A stretch of 9,282 bases of DNA from Euryarchaeota archaeon UBA40. Its GTDB lineage: Archaea; Thermoplasmatota; Poseidoniia; Poseidoniales; Thalassarchaeaceae. The DNA lies in assembly GCA_002506875.1 (NCBI GenBank), contig DAYJ01000089.1, positions 1 to 9,282 of the forward strand. The letters are read 5' to 3'. A model generated the notes under the pieces. The model did no database searches. It was not told the DNA's origin and saw nothing but the letters and a program-made list of their open reading frames with translations. The translations under genes and the position numbers were made by a program. The stretch's first letter is position 1. Each line of letters opens with the position of its first letter. This document shows, piece by piece, positions 1 through 6,044 of the stretch.

Positions 1-25
1 AGTCATAATCCAGTGAGGAATTCAC

Positions 26-583
26 ATGGCGGAAGATGTCACGACTGTTGGTGAGATCATAGGAATTCTGCTTATACCAATTTTCATTATTTTGTTGACT
101 TTAGGCCCATATTTTCTCTCGGCAATCGTGGGGTCATTTCACCAGAATGGTCTTCGGAAGCGCCTTGAGATTCGTAAGCAGGTCACACTCTCCAGTTTCC
201 CCATGGATCCAATTCATTCTCTATCTAGGCCTGCCAATGTTAATCACTCGATTCAGTCAAGTGGTCTAGTTATGGCGAACGTATCTATTTCTCCTTCTTG
301 GTGGCAGATGTTTGTCGTCAGTATCCACTCGTTATTTGGCGGCAATATATCTACGCTAGACAGTGTGATTAGATGGGGGCGTGAGGAAGTAATTCAGCGT
401 CTCCGTGAAGAGGCGCAGAAGCAAGGATGGGATGAGGTGATCAACGTCAGATTAGAGACGGCGATGATCCGCAAGTCCAGTAACGCGTCGAATCGAAAGG
501 ACAAGGGTGCAGCGATGGAATATCTGATCTATGGTACAGGCATTCGATTATCGCCAATCAACATCCAACTATCGTCGGCTTAA
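26..583 (+). CDS. Membrane-anchored YbjQ-like (UPF0145 / PF01906) domain protein
   Basis: Residues 10-36 form one strongly hydrophobic segment, followed by a basic stretch (RKRLEIRKQ, 44-52) that suggests the rest is cytoplasmic. Residues about 80-175 resemble the small YbjQ / putative heavy-metal-binding family: a first strand (LVMANVSIS), a middle LFGGNIST region, a charged helix about 113-133 (REEVIQRLREEAQKQG), then a strand (VINVRLETAMI) and a final strand ending YLIYGTGIRL, matching the family's closing VSGTAV pattern. YbjQ proteins are usually about 105 residues and soluble, so the N-terminal anchor is an addition. The family's function is not established. The ATG is preceded by GTGAGGA (13-19) at 6 nt spacing, which supports the start. 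The stop lies 2 nt from the stop of the convergent deoC. The domain call rests on remembered family pattern and is moderately sure; the coding call is firm. Confidence 0.72.
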   Translation: MAEDVTTVGEIIGILLIPIFIILLTLGPYFLSAIVGSFHQNGLRKRLEIRKQVTLSSFPMDPIHSLSRPANVNHSIQSSGLVMANVSISPSWWQMFVVSIHSLFGGNISTLDSVIRWGREEVIQRLREEAQKQGWDEVINVRLETAMIRKSSNASNRKDKGAAMEYLIYGTGIRLSPINIQLSSA

Positions 584-585
584 TT

Positions 586-1290
586 TTACAGATGTTCAAT
601 GATAGCATCTAGTAATGAGGACGCTCCGATTCGGAACCGGTTAGGTGTACACATTCCAATTGGCCAGTCCTCTTCGATGGCTTCGATATGGATGCGCACA
701 TCTTCGATTGTTCTGATTCCACCACTGAGTTTGATTCCTACCTTCTCTCCAGCAGATTCAGCAAGAACTTGTGCCACGAGTGGGGTGCATCCACCTCTGC
801 GTCCTGTTGAGGATTTCAGGAAGGATGCTCCTGAATCTAGAGCAATTTTACAGGCATCCACCATCTCTGTGTAGTCGAGACAGGATGTTTCTAGAATGAC
901 TTTCACTGGTGCATCGCCTGCGGCTTCGATGAGTGCGTTGAGAGATGCGCGCACATCCCCTTCACGACCCTCCATCATCGCATTGAAGTCGAGCACCACA
1001 TCTATTTCGTCAGCCCCCTCTGAAAGTGCAAATTTCACATCCTCAGTTCGGAGATTGATGTCTCCGTCTGGATCAGGAAATAGTCCCGCAGCGGATGCAA
1101 GTAGGATGCCTTCATCCAATAAGCTCCGTACTAGTCTGACGTGGATAGGGAGGACACATACCGCTGCAGGGGAGTATGTATTGGCGCGATGGATGAAGGC
1201 TTTCACGTCCTCATCCGTTGCTTCCTCATCGAGTAAAGTGTAATCGAGGCATTCGAGAGCTATTTTCGCAATCTCTGAATCACTGGTCAT
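586..1290 (-). CDS. deoC: Deoxyribose-phosphate aldolase
   Basis: Class I aldolase that cleaves 2-deoxyribose 5-phosphate to glyceraldehyde 3-phosphate and acetaldehyde, a cytoplasmic step of deoxynucleoside breakdown. The 234-residue length suits short archaeal DeoC. The family landmarks are present in order: GADEIDVVLDF (92-102) with the proton-relay Asp97; VKVILETS (129-136); FLKSSTGR (157-164) with the Schiff-base Lys159; GIKLSGGIRT (185-194) with the second active-site Lys187; and the phosphate-binding RIGASSLL (220-227). The gene starts 4 nt after the stop of the upstream aminotransferase. Its SD, AGGTGA (1295-1300 on the minus strand, 4 nt from ATG), contains that gene's TGA stop, so the two are probably cotranscribed and translationally coupled. 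It faces the YbjQ-like gene tail to tail with a 2-nt gap. Besides salvage, it could supply glyceraldehyde 3-phosphate, a PLP-synthase substrate; that link is inference. Confidence 0.95.
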   Translation of the reverse strand: MTSDSEIAKIALECLDYTLLDEEATDEDVKAFIHRANTYSPAAVCVLPIHVRLVRSLLDEGILLASAAGLFPDPDGDINLRTEDVKFALSEGADEIDVVLDFNAMMEGREGDVRASLNALIEAAGDAPVKVILETSCLDYTEMVDACKIALDSGASFLKSSTGRRGGCTPLVAQVLAESAGEKVGIKLSGGIRTIEDVRIHIEAIEEDWPIGMCTPNRFRIGASSLLDAIIEHL

Positions 1291-1294
1291 TCGA

Positions 1295-2488
1295 TCACCT
1301 GAAGTAGGATTCTACATCGAGGTCAGGTAATTCCATCCCGAAGTGCCGAAATCCTTCAATCATCCTACGGCATCCTTCTACCATTTCTTCGATGGGAGTA
1401 ACGCCCATCGAACCTACTCTGAAGATTCGGCCCTTGACATGGTCTTGGCCACCAATTACATGCGTGTCTTGCTCCATGGCCATCCATCGCCGCCATTCCT
1501 CTCCCCAGCTTGGATCAGGGTAGAGAATCGCAGTAACTGTATCGGAGCGTTGATTCTCGTGAGCAAAGAGTTCGAATCCTAAATCACTGAATAGGTTTCG
1601 AACGCCTTTTGCAAGGCGTGCGCATCGTGTCCATCTTTCTTCCATGCCTTCCTCGTCCTGTTCTCTAAGAGATGCGACCCAGCCAGTGCACAAATTGATT
1701 GATGGTGTCCATGGTGTCTGATCATCTGCTGCTTTCTTGAGTGCCTGAATGAGGTCAAGATAGTAGATTGCCGGCTCAGGATTTGTTTTGCGATTCTCCA
1801 TCATCGCTTCTACAAAATGTTCGGATACCGCGACTGCTGCGATACCAGAGGGCCCAGCGGTACATTTCTGCCCACCTACGACGACAGCCTCAGCATTCCA
1901 TTCCGCAGGGTGCACTGGCAATCCCCCTACCGAGGTGATGCCATCAAGGATGAATGGAATGCCATGTTTCTCAGCAATCTTAGCGATCTCAGGGGCGTTT
2001 TGCGTGATTCCTGATGATGTTTCGTTATGACAGATAGCGAGAGCATCATGTTTACCCGTTGATAGCATTGTATCTATTTCTCCAAGATCAAATGGTTGAC
2101 CCCATGCATATTTGAGATGAGTCGCATTCGCGAAATGTTGGCACAATTGTGCGACGCGTTCGCCGAATTTTCCATTTGTAGGAACGAGGACATTATCGTT
2201 GGATCCAAATCGATTTGCAATTACCATCTCCATTGCCGCAGTACCTGATCCTGAGACCACTACCACTGAGTACCCGTCCTCGCCCTCTTGGGCCTGCTGC
2301 CCAACTTCGATTGTGGTGGGTGTAAGGGCGAAACTATGTCTCAGTCGTCCATGTAGTTCAGCCATCACTGATTTGAATTCTGGACTTCTGTGAGTCATTG
2401 TGGGGTGAGAAAGACCTGCGAGAACGGCATCAGTCAGCCTTGTTGGCCCAGGGATGAACCAACAACTACCTTCCCACTTCGAATCCAT
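1295..2488 (-). CDS. Class V PLP-dependent aminotransferase (alanine/serine-glyoxylate type)
   Basis: Fold-type I PLP enzyme of the serine-pyruvate / alanine-glyoxylate aminotransferase group. The N-terminal FIPGPTRL signature of that group is followed by SHPTMTHRSPEF. Other landmarks, numbered from the upstream ATG at 2539: VVVSGSGTAAMEM (92-104), phosphate side of PLP; HNETSSG (171-177); ILDGITSVGG (197-206) with Asp199 for the pyridine nitrogen; VGGQKCTAGPSG (221-232) with the PLP-binding Lys225; and FRVGSMG (373-379), whose Arg374 should hold the substrate carboxylate. The frame is open to an ATG at 2539 (414 residues), but homologues normally begin about 10 residues before the IPGPT motif, so I favour the ATG at 2488 (397 residues). 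Neither start has a visible SD; an ATG at 2515 is a third option. The exact amino donor and acceptor cannot be read from sequence. First gene of a unit with deoC. Confidence 0.9.
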   Translation of the reverse strand: MDSKWEGSCWFIPGPTRLTDAVLAGLSHPTMTHRSPEFKSVMAELHGRLRHSFALTPTTIEVGQQAQEGEDGYSVVVVSGSGTAAMEMVIANRFGSNDNVLVPTNGKFGERVAQLCQHFANATHLKYAWGQPFDLGEIDTMLSTGKHDALAICHNETSSGITQNAPEIAKIAEKHGIPFILDGITSVGGLPVHPAEWNAEAVVVGGQKCTAGPSGIAAVAVSEHFVEAMMENRKTNPEPAIYYLDLIQALKKAADDQTPWTPSINLCTGWVASLREQDEEGMEERWTRCARLAKGVRNLFSDLGFELFAHENQRSDTVTAILYPDPSWGEEWRRWMAMEQDTHVIGGQDHVKGRIFRVGSMGVTPIEEMVEGCRRMIEGFRHFGMELPDLDVESYFR

Positions 2489-2549
2489 GTCTGAATCTTT
2501 ACGAATCGGGTTCATCAAGAAGACGGACGTAGTGTACATTGTTGACGTG

Positions 2550-2556
2550 TTTTATC
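2550..2556 (+). promoter_or_regulatory. Possible TATA-like element upstream of pdxT
   Basis: The only AT-rich run in the divergent spacer is TTTTATC, about 36-42 nt before the pdxT ATG. That is roughly where an archaeal TATA box would sit for a transcript with a short leader containing the pdxT SD. Read on the other strand it gives GATAAAA and could direct the aminotransferase unit, with a start near 2525; this would exclude the longest aminotransferase start at 2539. No clear BRE is visible. Weak evidence based on composition and spacing only. Confidence 0.3.
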
Positions 2557-2582
2557 CGTGAGTCTGAAAGCCACGAGGTCTT

Positions 2583-2589
2583 GGGAGGT
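2583..2589 (+). promoter_or_regulatory. Shine-Dalgarno site of pdxT
   Basis: GGGAGGT lies 2 nt before the pdxT ATG at 2592 (counting from the end of the motif), with the GGAGG core complementary to the 3' end of 16S rRNA. The spacing is short but the match is strong, and it fixes the start, which also agrees with the family N-terminus (GLCMIQGA close to the start). Confidence 0.7.
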
Positions 2590-2591
2590 AC

Positions 2592-3227
2592 ATGGTTGAG
2601 GTCGGGCTCTGCATGATTCAAGGCGCCCGTCACGCCCATATCCGAGCTCTTGATAATGCTGCGAAACACCTCAATTCACCTCTAGTAATTCATGAACTTC
2701 GTACTCGAGAAGATGTGGTCAAAACACCCTGTGATGCATACGTTCTCCCTGGTGGTGAATCAACAGTCATGCGATTAACCGGTGGCGCAGAGGATAAGGG
2801 GGGTAGTGGACTTCTTCCCGCACTCTTCGAACAGTTACGTCATACAGGCGCTGCAGTTCTTGGTACGTGTGCAGGTGCGATTCTCCTATGTGATCCCCAA
2901 GACGGTGGTGAACCTTTGATTCCTGCACGTATCGGCCGAAACGCCTACGGTCGTCAAGTGGATTCCTTTCAATCACTCATCGAATCTCCTTTGTTGTCAC
3001 GTTCTTTTCCTGGCGTATTCATCCGTGCTCCACGTTTTGAGTCGATAAGCACAGGTGTTGAGGTCGCTGCGAGCAATGGGGGGGAGCCAGTTGGTGTGAT
3101 TTCAGGGCGCCGCCTTGCCCTTACCTTCCATCCCGAGCTTACAGAGGATTTCGGTTTCCATGCTTGGCTCCTCAGTATCGCTATGGATAGTCCTCCGGGC
3201 CCCTCACCAGTAAAATCGGAGGCATGA
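2592..3227 (+). CDS. pdxT: Glutaminase subunit of pyridoxal 5'-phosphate synthase
   Basis: PdxT hydrolyses glutamine and channels ammonia to PdxS, which builds PLP from a pentose phosphate and glyceraldehyde 3-phosphate. Class I glutamine amidotransferase with family motifs in order: MIQGARHAHIRAL (8-20); LPGGEST (52-58); the nucleophile elbow GTCAGAILL (91-99) with Cys93; IGRNAYGRQVDSF (114-126), diagnostic of PdxT; FPGVFIRAPRFE (139-150); and TFHPELT (178-184) with His180 and Glu182 completing the triad. At 211 residues it is slightly longer than usual, owing to a Gly-rich insert about 64-72 and a Pro-rich tail (200-206). The partner PdxS is not in the window. It is divergent from a PLP-dependent aminotransferase, and its stop lies just upstream of the radical SAM gene, whose SD (CGGAGG, 3217-3222) is inside the end of pdxT. 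Confidence 0.95.
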   Translation: MVEVGLCMIQGARHAHIRALDNAAKHLNSPLVIHELRTREDVVKTPCDAYVLPGGESTVMRLTGGAEDKGGSGLLPALFEQLRHTGAAVLGTCAGAILLCDPQDGGEPLIPARIGRNAYGRQVDSFQSLIESPLLSRSFPGVFIRAPRFESISTGVEVAASNGGEPVGVISGRRLALTFHPELTEDFGFHAWLLSIAMDSPPGPSPVKSEA

Positions 3228-3229
3228 GT

Positions 3230-4378
3230 ATGGTAATGGGTATCCGGCTCCCCAATGTTCCCGAACTTCACGAAGCACCCGAAGCTGGCGAGGCAGAGGG
3301 CTGTATCCAATGCATGCAAGGGAGCAAATTGGTCCTCTTCATCACTGGTAAGTGCCATTGGGCCTGCGACTATTGTCCACTATCGGAGAATCGTAAAGAA
3401 AGCGATTTCATGTTTGCGAATGAACGACGTTGCACAGATTACGATGAGGTGATTGAAGAGGCTCGGGCGATGCGGGCCACTGGTGCAGGAATCACGGGTG
3501 GTGACCCGATGATGGACTTCAACCATACTCTCGAAGGAATTCGCCGACTTCGGTCGGAATTTGGTCCCACTTTCCACATGCACCTCTACACGTCCATCGC
3601 TTTTCGCCTCGACTGGGCTCCTCTCCTCGCAGAGGCTGGACTCGATGAGATACGCTTCCACCTCCTCGATTTCAAGCTAGATCCATATCGGAAAATTATC
3701 CGCGCTTGCGCGGATGCAGGGATACACACTGGCGTCGAGGTTCCATGTCCACCTGATATGGAATCAGAGATGTTTGCCCTTCTTGAGAATCTTCGTGACA
3801 CAGGAATCTCTTTCCTTAACCTCAACGAACTTGAGATTACAGTTGGTAATCATGATCAGATGGATGTTCGTGGTTTCAATCTCTCCGATGGCATCACGGC
3901 GGGGGCAGCTGGTTCATCTGAATTGGCTGAACGCCTCCGGGATCGTGTTCGCGCCGCAGATGTTTCTGCACCTGATCCGGATGACGGAGGGATAAGGGCA
4001 GCATATGGATATCATCTGAAGTTCTGTACGGCGGTGTTCAAGGATGCCGGGCAACTTCGACGCCGTTTTCTTCGCCGTGGAGAGGCGACAATTGCTCCTC
4101 ATGAGACTCTCACAGATGACGGGACTCTCCTGTTTGGGGCAATCTACAGTTCATCCGAAGATGCGCAAGGTGACATAGAAGAAATTCGCGATGTATGTGA
4201 TTTGCCTGCAACCTTTTTGCATTATGATGAGGTGGAGTCTCGAATCGAGATACCTCTCGTAATCGCCGAGGAGTTTGCTGAGGAAATAGATGCACCTGTA
4301 GCACTCGTGGAGGTACATCCTACTCATGAGCGATTGGAGATGACTCTCATCTGGCTTAATGAACATCGGCCAGAATGA
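3230..4378 (+). CDS. Radical SAM protein, COG2108-like (PFL-activating-enzyme related), function unknown
   Basis: Residues numbered from the ATG at 3224. TGKCHWACDYCPLS (41-54) carries the CxxxCxxC cluster ligands Cys44, Cys48 and Cys51, which bind the 4Fe-4S cluster that cleaves S-adenosylmethionine. ITGGDP (90-95) is the SAM-contacting GGE-type motif in the GGDP form I associate with the archaeal COG2108 family. A second pair, GCIQC (26-30), precedes the core; Cys268 sits in YHLKFCTAVFKDAGQLRRRF (261-280), which could mark another metal or substrate site. The C-terminal 100 residues form an unrecognised alpha/beta part. The substrate is unknown. Start choice: CGGAGG (3217-3222) is 1 nt from the ATG at 3224 but 7 nt from the ATG at 3230, so I place the start at 3230, right after the pdxT stop; this gives 382 residues. 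Tight coupling with pdxT suggests co-expression. Confidence 0.85.
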   Translation: MVMGIRLPNVPELHEAPEAGEAEGCIQCMQGSKLVLFITGKCHWACDYCPLSENRKESDFMFANERRCTDYDEVIEEARAMRATGAGITGGDPMMDFNHTLEGIRRLRSEFGPTFHMHLYTSIAFRLDWAPLLAEAGLDEIRFHLLDFKLDPYRKIIRACADAGIHTGVEVPCPPDMESEMFALLENLRDTGISFLNLNELEITVGNHDQMDVRGFNLSDGITAGAAGSSELAERLRDRVRAADVSAPDPDDGGIRAAYGYHLKFCTAVFKDAGQLRRRFLRRGEATIAPHETLTDDGTLLFGAIYSSSEDAQGDIEEIRDVCDLPATFLHYDEVESRIEIPLVIAEEFAEEIDAPVALVEVHPTHERLEMTLIWLNEHRPE

Positions 4379-4426
4379 GCACTTCTCCTGCGTCGGCTTG
4401 ATGAATCCCTTTTGTTTCGGGAGCCC

Positions 4427-4951
4427 ATGGCCGAGGACGAACCCTCCGATCCGGACGAGGTGCAACCTGCCGAGGAAATCGAGGTACCTTTGTCCCCTGA
4501 GGAGCGAATCAAGGAACTTGAGGCGGCCCTCCATGAGATTGAGAAGGAGATGCTCTACAAACAGGCAGAGGTTCAGAATGCTCTCGCCCAGGTTGCAAAG
4601 GTTCGGTCGGAAGGAACACGCTACGGAGGCATGGGCCTAGCACGCAGAATCGTTGGTTCGGTTGAGAACCTAGAACGCGCCATAGATCACATCGAGGAGG
4701 ATGATGAGGGCCCGATTTCATCAGCACTTCGGATGGTTCACAAGGATATCCTAGCATCCCTCAAGACCGAAGGTGTCGAACCTATCGAAGCGCTGGGTCT
4801 CCCATTTGATCCTGCGAAGATGGAGGCTATCACCACTGTTCCATCGTCAGAGGAATATGGGCCGGGCATGGTTGTCTCTGTACTCGAACCTGGATGGGTG
4901 CTTCGTGACAGGGTGCTAAAGGTGGCACGCGTCGTCGTCGCTTCAGAATGA
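4427..4951 (+). CDS. grpE: Nucleotide exchange factor GrpE of the Hsp70 (DnaK) system
   Basis: GrpE releases ADP from DnaK during protein refolding. The protein (174 residues from this ATG) has an acidic, disordered start, a charged coiled-coil helix (about 23-67, from SPEERIKELEAALHEIEKEM on), the helix VGSVENLERAIDHIEE, and the C-terminal beta-domain signature GVEPIEALGLPFDPAKMEAI followed by VPSSEEYGPGMVVSVLEPGW and LRDRVLKVARVVV, which is typical of GrpE. The frame also allows a TTG at 4412, but GGGAG (4419-4423) immediately precedes the ATG at 4427, which I prefer. It lies 48 nt after the radical SAM gene with no visible promoter or terminator, so it may share that transcript. The next gene overlaps its stop by ATGA. 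DnaK and DnaJ are not in the window, although grpE often sits beside dnaK. Confidence 0.92.
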   Translation: MAEDEPSDPDEVQPAEEIEVPLSPEERIKELEAALHEIEKEMLYKQAEVQNALAQVAKVRSEGTRYGGMGLARRIVGSVENLERAIDHIEEDDEGPISSALRMVHKDILASLKTEGVEPIEALGLPFDPAKMEAITTVPSSEEYGPGMVVSVLEPGWVLRDRVLKVARVVVASE

Positions 4952-5460
4952 GCGCATCATCTTTCATTACTGGGCTGCTGGCCCTCCTACTTTTGTACCC
5001 TGCAACCGTTGGTCTAGTACAGATTAGCAATGGCCTCTCAGGGCCTGAATCTGGTCAAGATTTTCCGGATAATTGTGAAGGTAAGGAGTACAAGTGTGCA
5101 CGTATTGCTCCTGATTCACATCGGTCCAATGGTGAGATGGAACTCCGATTCAACAACACATCTGTTGATCAGGTTCTTGCCACCTTCGATCTTTGGGTTA
5201 ACGAACAGCCTCGGACTATTGAGGAAACGCGTTTAATCGATGAATCCAGCATAGATATTCACGTTGTCATTCACACTCAGTTTCTGTCTTACGCTGATGA
5301 TTTGTATATCCATATCGAATGTAATGGGGATGATGCAGTGGTATGGCTGCATTCATCATCTCGATTTGGAGTCAGTGATCTTGGGGTAAATCCCGATCGC
5401 ATCCTAGATCTTCATTCATCCTTGATTTCAGTGCAACATGCAGGGACGCCATGTTCGTAA
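4948..5460 (+). CDS. Membrane-anchored or secreted DUF1499-like protein
   Basis: The 170-residue product opens with a hydrophobic segment (6-26, FITGLLALLLLYPATVGLVQ) that would act as a signal peptide or N-terminal anchor; the remainder would be outside the cytoplasm. The mature part resembles DUF1499 (PF07386): a Cys-containing start (NCEGKEYKC, Cys43 and Cys50), a central strand-rich area, and the closing signature SSSRFGVSDLGVNPDRI (136-152), close to the family pattern S-R-x-G-x-S-D-L-G-V-N. Cys125 and Cys169 could form disulfides with the first pair. The family has no established function. Its ATG overlaps the grpE stop (ATGA, 4948-4951) and no SD is visible, so translation is probably coupled. 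The stop abuts the nadM stop with no spacer. The family call is from motif recall and moderately sure. Confidence 0.75.
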   Translation: MSASSFITGLLALLLLYPATVGLVQISNGLSGPESGQDFPDNCEGKEYKCARIAPDSHRSNGEMELRFNNTSVDQVLATFDLWVNEQPRTIEETRLIDESSIDIHVVIHTQFLSYADDLYIHIECNGDDAVVWLHSSSRFGVSDLGVNPDRILDLHSSLISVQHAGTPCS

Positions 5461-6042
5461 TCAACCGACTGGTTCTCCGCCGTGACCCATGAAGGCGAGA
5501 CGTCGAAGCCCATCGTTTTCGATTAGAAAATCCACCACTACTTCGGGGATACTTTCCATTAGGACAACTCTCACCGCCTCATAATCGGTGATTGTCGACA
5601 TCATTTGCATTGTGGCTCTCACACGCCAACCCTGCCAGTTGCTGCGATTCTCATGTTGCATCATTATGACCTCCCATCCAGCATCCTCATAGAGATCAGC
5701 AGTCCCTCGATCCGACGTAAATATGGATCCTGCTACGCCATGGAATTGCTCGGCATGTCTGACATAATTTGGGGGGTCATTTAGATCGGGTACTTGTACA
5801 ATCTGAGTTTTTCCAATCTCTGTTGCATGATTACTGTCTAGCCATGTTTGGATCATTTTCTCTCGCTCTTCAGCATTCCATGGGTTTTCCAATGATGATT
5901 CTGCCTCTGAGGAGCCGATGCAGATGCGAAGGGGGTTCTTGCTCCCATTTGCTTTCAGATGTTCAAGGGCGGCACTAATCATTGCTGCGTGCCCTCTATG
6001 GAAAGGTTGGAAGCGACCTAGTACAATCATTGTCGAGTCCAT
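5461..6042 (-). CDS. nadM: Nicotinamide-nucleotide adenylyltransferase, archaeal NadM type
   Basis: Transfers AMP from ATP to nicotinamide mononucleotide to form NAD. The nucleotidyltransferase HxGH signature is intact: GRFQPFHRGH (9-18), His15 and His18. Further archaeal NadM landmarks are ICIGSSEAESSLENPWNAEE (40-59), VPDLNDPPNYV (84-94), and the C-terminal helix IPEVVVDFLIENDG (165-178). The second ATP motif, normally NRxxYSGTxIR, reads NRSNWQGWRVR (132-142), so the usual Ser and Thr are replaced by Gln and Trp. The length of 193 residues exceeds the usual 170 or so because of a short insert around 30-37 and a Gly-rich tail. The frame is open upstream to 6123, but the ATG at 6042 has GGAGG (minus strand, 6050-6054) at 7 nt and begins at the family N-terminus, 2 nt after the previous gene, so the longer form is rejected. 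Confidence 0.92.
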   Translation of the reverse strand: MDSTMIVLGRFQPFHRGHAAMISAALEHLKANGSKNPLRICIGSSEAESSLENPWNAEEREKMIQTWLDSNHATEIGKTQIVQVPDLNDPPNYVRHAEQFHGVAGSIFTSDRGTADLYEDAGWEVIMMQHENRSNWQGWRVRATMQMMSTITDYEAVRVVLMESIPEVVVDFLIENDGLRRLAFMGHGGEPVG

Positions 6043-6044
6043 AT

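Noticed and set aside
4379..4426. Possible terminator or promoter between the radical SAM gene and grpE
   Set aside because: The only T run is TTTT with no stem, and no TATA-like element is visible, so neither is supported.
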